NCBI GenBank assembly: GCA_900548195.1
Contig: URJQ01000058.1
Location: 1-18,274, forward strand
Source: an uncultured Prevotella sp.
Lineage (GTDB): Bacteria; Bacteroidota; Bacteroidia; Bacteroidales; Bacteroidaceae
Reading direction: 5' to 3'
DNA length: 18,274 nt
Part shown: positions 16,489 through 18,274 of the stretch, one piece after another
How positions within the stretch are numbered: position 1 is the first letter of the stretch
Layout: every line of letters begins with the position of its first letter
The notes under the pieces: generated by a model
What the model was told of the DNA's origin: nothing
Seen by the model: the letters and a program-made list of their open reading frames with translations, nothing else
Database searches by the model: none
Made by a program: the position numbers and the translations under genes

Positions 16489-16580
16489 CAAACTTTTTTC
16501 TTTATTGCCAAAAGATAAATGAGGAAAGATATTTATGGGTGGTTCTAAAAATCAGCTTTGTATATTTCGAGGCTATTTTT

Positions 16581-17183
16581 CTATAGAAACTCCACTTCTT
16601 CCAGCCTGTTCATAGGTACGAGAATGGACTTGAAACCGAGCGAATTGCCCATTTCTATATTCTCTCTCGTATCATCGAGGTAGATGGTTTCCTCAGGTAT
16701 AAGTCCTGTCTCGCTGATGACAGCATGGAAGATGCGAGGGTCGGGCTTGGCAAGTTGCATCTCATGTGAGAGAAACAGTCTGTCGAAGCATTGGTCGAGG
16801 GAGAATCCATTCTGTTCCACTTCCTTTACGGCGTGCTTCCATGCCTTGTCATAGATATTGCTTAGGAGATATATGTTATACTTCTGCTTTAGTCTGGCAA
16901 GCATCTGAAGGCGTGAAGCCGGAATGTCAGCGAGTACAGCGTCCATTGACCATAGCATTTCCTCGTCTGTGATATCAGGAAGACATGATGGGCGCAACTC
17001 GCGACAGAAGTCTTCTTCGCTCTTTAGTCCGTTGAGGTAAGCCACCATCGGTTCGGCTATTGCTGGCTCAGCGAGGCATCCCATGAAGTCGGGGAGCCCC
17101 ACTTGGTTAAGTGCTTTAGTATCACGCTCTATATCGAGATTGAGTATTACTCCTGCAAGGTCGAAGATTATGTTCTTTATCAT
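16581..17183 (-). CDS. HAD-superfamily hydrolase (subfamily IA-like)
   Basis: A 200-residue soluble protein with all four HAD motifs: I in IIFDLAGVIL (nucleophile Asp8), II LLSNI (Ser108), III AKPDPRIF (Lys146) and IV IYLDDTRENI (Asp170, Asp171). An α-helical cap lies at about 15-90. Motif I has Ala at the usual second Asp position (residue 10), as in the DLGGV/DLGNV-type members such as YihX-like sugar phosphatases, where this Asp is often absent. The substrate is unknown, likely a small phosphate ester. The gene is divergent from the exported protein at 17327 and has its own -7 element at 17237-17245. Confidence 0.88.
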   Translation of the reverse strand: MIKNIIFDLAGVILNLDIERDTKALNQVGLPDFMGCLAEPAIAEPMVAYLNGLKSEEDFCRELRPSCLPDITDEEMLWSMDAVLADIPASRLQMLARLKQKYNIYLLSNIYDKAWKHAVKEVEQNGFSLDQCFDRLFLSHEMQLAKPDPRIFHAVISETGLIPEETIYLDDTRENIEMGNSLGFKSILVPMNRLEEVEFL

Positions 17184-17236
17184 TGAGATTATTGTTCGTT
17201 TATGTAAGTGGTAATGACACTTTCTGATATTTTAAT

Positions 17237-17245
17237 GCAAAAGTA
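17237..17245 (-). promoter_or_regulatory. Bacteroidetes -7 element for the HAD gene
   Basis: TACTTTTGC on the minus strand fits TAnnTTTG, about 54 nt before the ATG at 17183. Confidence 0.5.
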
Positions 17246-17288
17246 ATAAAAAAAACTGTATTCCTTTCATTATTAAGCAAAAACATTG

Positions 17289-17296
17289 TACCTTTG
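17289..17296 (+). promoter_or_regulatory. Bacteroidetes -7 element for the 17327 gene
   Basis: TACCTTTG fits TAnnTTTG. It overlaps a possible TTG start at 17294, so the CDS is placed at ATG 17327, leaving a ~25-nt leader. Confidence 0.55.
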
Positions 17297-17326
17297 TGTG
17301 CACAAACGAAAAAACATCTACTAATT

Positions 17327-17980
17327 ATGAGACGACTTTATTCCTTATTCCTTTTCGTCCTTGCCCAAGTGATGATGATGGCGCAGACGCCAAGCGGCAG
17401 AAGTGCGCAAGTGACATTATTTCCAGACTTCAAGCCTGTTATGGTGGTGATGAATAATGGCAAGGTGAATAATCTTCGCTTTGGCAATGTGTTTATGAAA
17501 AACAGTACTCTGGTCTATAAGCAGACGGAGAAAAGCACTGTGATGGAGGCGAACATGGATGTGGTGAAGCGGATAACCATCGACAAGCGTACATTCATCA
17601 ATGTCGATCGCCAGTTGGCTGAGGTCGTTGCCACTGTGGGTGAAAACAATGTGGTGCGTGTGCGCACCATTGACATTGAGACGATGAAGGCAGAGATGAC
17701 GAATGAGAGCAACTATACCAATTTCGATATGGGGGAGGTGTTTAGTTTCACAAAGAGTGATGTCTTTGACAAGGAGGAACCATATCCATTGATGGATAAA
17801 TACTACCTTATCATTGATGGCAAGAAGATTCTCGCTCATGAGCGAAGTGTCAGAAATATGTTGAGCCGCAAGCGCCTTGATGATTACGATGCTATGATTC
17901 GCAGTAATTTCAACTGGGGCAGAGTGGGTGACCTTGAACGTTTGCTTCGCTTCTTGACTGCCGGGGATTCTAAGAAGTGA
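17327..17980 (+). CDS. Exported protein of unknown function
   Basis: A 217-residue protein from ATG 17327, with a clear signal peptide (MRRLYSLFLFVLAQVMMMAQ) and no lipobox. The mature part has β-rich segments (VMVVMNNGKVNNLRFGNVFM, VKRITIDKRTFINVDRQLA), a YYLIIDGKKILAHERS stretch and a basic helical C-terminus (RNMLSRKRLDDYDAMIRS). I do not recognise a domain. It is probably periplasmic or outer-membrane associated. It is the last gene in the window, followed by a long inverted repeat, and stands alone in its transcription unit. The TTG start at 17294 is rejected because it falls within the -7 element. Confidence 0.7.
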   Translation: MRRLYSLFLFVLAQVMMMAQTPSGRSAQVTLFPDFKPVMVVMNNGKVNNLRFGNVFMKNSTLVYKQTEKSTVMEANMDVVKRITIDKRTFINVDRQLAEVVATVGENNVVRVRTIDIETMKAEMTNESNYTNFDMGEVFSFTKSDVFDKEEPYPLMDKYYLIIDGKKILAHERSVRNMLSRKRLDDYDAMIRSNFNWGRVGDLERLLRFLTAGDSKK

Positions 17981-17987
17981 TTGTTTA

Positions 17988-18085
17988 GTGGTTTAGTTGT
18001 TTTGTTGTCTGGTTGTTTGGTTATTTAACCTGACAAACAACCAACTATACGACAAAATGTCCAGACAACTAAACAATAAAACCAC
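17988..18085 (+). repeat. Long imperfect inverted repeat downstream of 17980 (~100 bp)
   Basis: The outer arms GTGGTTTAGTTG... and ...AATAAAACCAC pair over about 25 bp with a few mismatches and include the perfect TTGTCTGG/CCAGACAA. An inner perfect 9-bp stem, GGTTGTTTG/CAAACAACC, encloses GGTTATTTAACC. It starts 7 nt after the last gene's stop, so it could form a large terminator or cruciform. Confidence 0.6.
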
Positions 18086-18092
18086 AAAACAG

Positions 18093-18107
18093 ACTGTTTT
18101 TAACAGT
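18093..18107 (+). terminator. Small hairpin followed by a T-rich run
   Basis: ACTGTT-TTT-AACAGT is a 6-bp stem with a 3-nt loop; a CCTTTTTT stretch follows about 9 nt later. A possible terminator just after the long inverted repeat; the gap to the T-run weakens it. Confidence 0.35.
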
Positions 18108-18150
18108 TGTTAATACCTTTTTTAAGAAAAATATTTTTTCTCGTTTGTAA

Positions 18151-18274
18151 TTCCACCCTTCCACCTCAGTGGTGTTATCATTGTGATAATCAGATGATTG
18201 CGTGTGGTGGAATTATGGGTGGAATATGGGTGGAATTACATGAAGTTCCACCCATAATTCCACCTGTAATTCCA
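18151..18274. repeat. Cluster of TTCCACC/GGTGGAA heptamers with a perfect 19-bp inverted repeat
   Basis: TTCCACC occurs at 18151, 18159, 18246 and 18258, with a partial copy at 18270. The inverse GGTGGAA occurs at 18206, 18218 and 18229. GGTGGAATTATGGGTGGAA (18206-18224) is perfectly inverted at 18246-18264. The cluster runs off the window. It has no ORF. It resembles an iteron, operator or mobile-element end more than a terminator. I have not matched it to a named element. Confidence 0.65.

Noticed and set aside
17294..17326. N-terminal extension of the exported protein from TTG 17294
   Set aside because: The TTG lies in the TACCTTTG element; the signal peptide begins at ATG 17327.
17417..17839. 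140-codon minus-strand His-rich frame
   Set aside because: Its many His residues arise from reading ATG/GTG-rich codons of the exported protein gene backwards.
18151..18274. CRISPR array
   Set aside because: The repeats are heptamers in both orientations with irregular short spacing, not direct 24-37 bp repeats with uniform spacers.

Overview
The window is almost entirely from a Bacteroidetes genome, most likely Prevotella or a close relative. The evidence is a fused murF-alr gene, hexuronate-type MFS transporters next to secreted glycoside hydrolases, small MKK-type peptides, and at least six upstream elements of the Bacteroidetes -7 type (TAnnTTTG). The first ~480 bases differ sharply. They are very AT-rich, use AT-ending codons, and encode part of a 5-formyltetrahydrofolate cyclo-ligase resembling that of a low-GC organism (Brachyspira-like, not certain). 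They join the rest inside the AT-rich half of a repeat that recurs at 14.3 kb, so an assembly or library chimera is the first explanation.

Layout. 1-~487 (-): foreign cyclo-ligase fragment. 586-4373 (-): a large secreted protein with Ig-like domains, followed 17 nt later by a 75-residue peptide gene with a clear Shine-Dalgarno. Its 5' leader holds a 64-codon coding-like stretch broken by one frameshift. 4809-5513 (+): ComF-family phosphoribosyltransferase, convergent with recX. 5577-7474 (-): hexuronate-type MFS transporter gene and recX, coupled by TAATG. 7670-9145 (-): a second paralogous transporter. 9263-11734 (-): bifunctional MurF-Alr. 11800-14220 (-): secreted GH2. 14456-15568 (-): secreted GH105. 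15674-16453 (-): radical SAM protein. 16581-17183 (-): HAD hydrolase. 17327-17980 (+): exported protein of unknown function. 17988-18274: a ~100-bp inverted repeat, then a heptamer/inverted-repeat cluster running off the right edge.

How the genes fit together. GH105 releases unsaturated uronates from pectin-derived oligosaccharides, GH2 probably trims side-chain sugars, and the two ACS-type transporters would import uronate products. This reads as a loose pectin/uronate-use neighbourhood interspersed with housekeeping genes (cell-wall precursor synthesis, RecX, ComF).

The most unusual content is non-coding. There are two intergenic repeat families: a ~90-170 bp element with a G/C hairpin and AT-rich nested palindrome, and a 3'-UTR element in which a conserved GCCACTGTG precedes a 7-6-7 hairpin whose stem sequence varies. 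There is also a 12-bp direct repeat in a transporter leader and the heptamer cluster at the right edge. No tRNA, rRNA, CRISPR array, transposase or recombinase was found.
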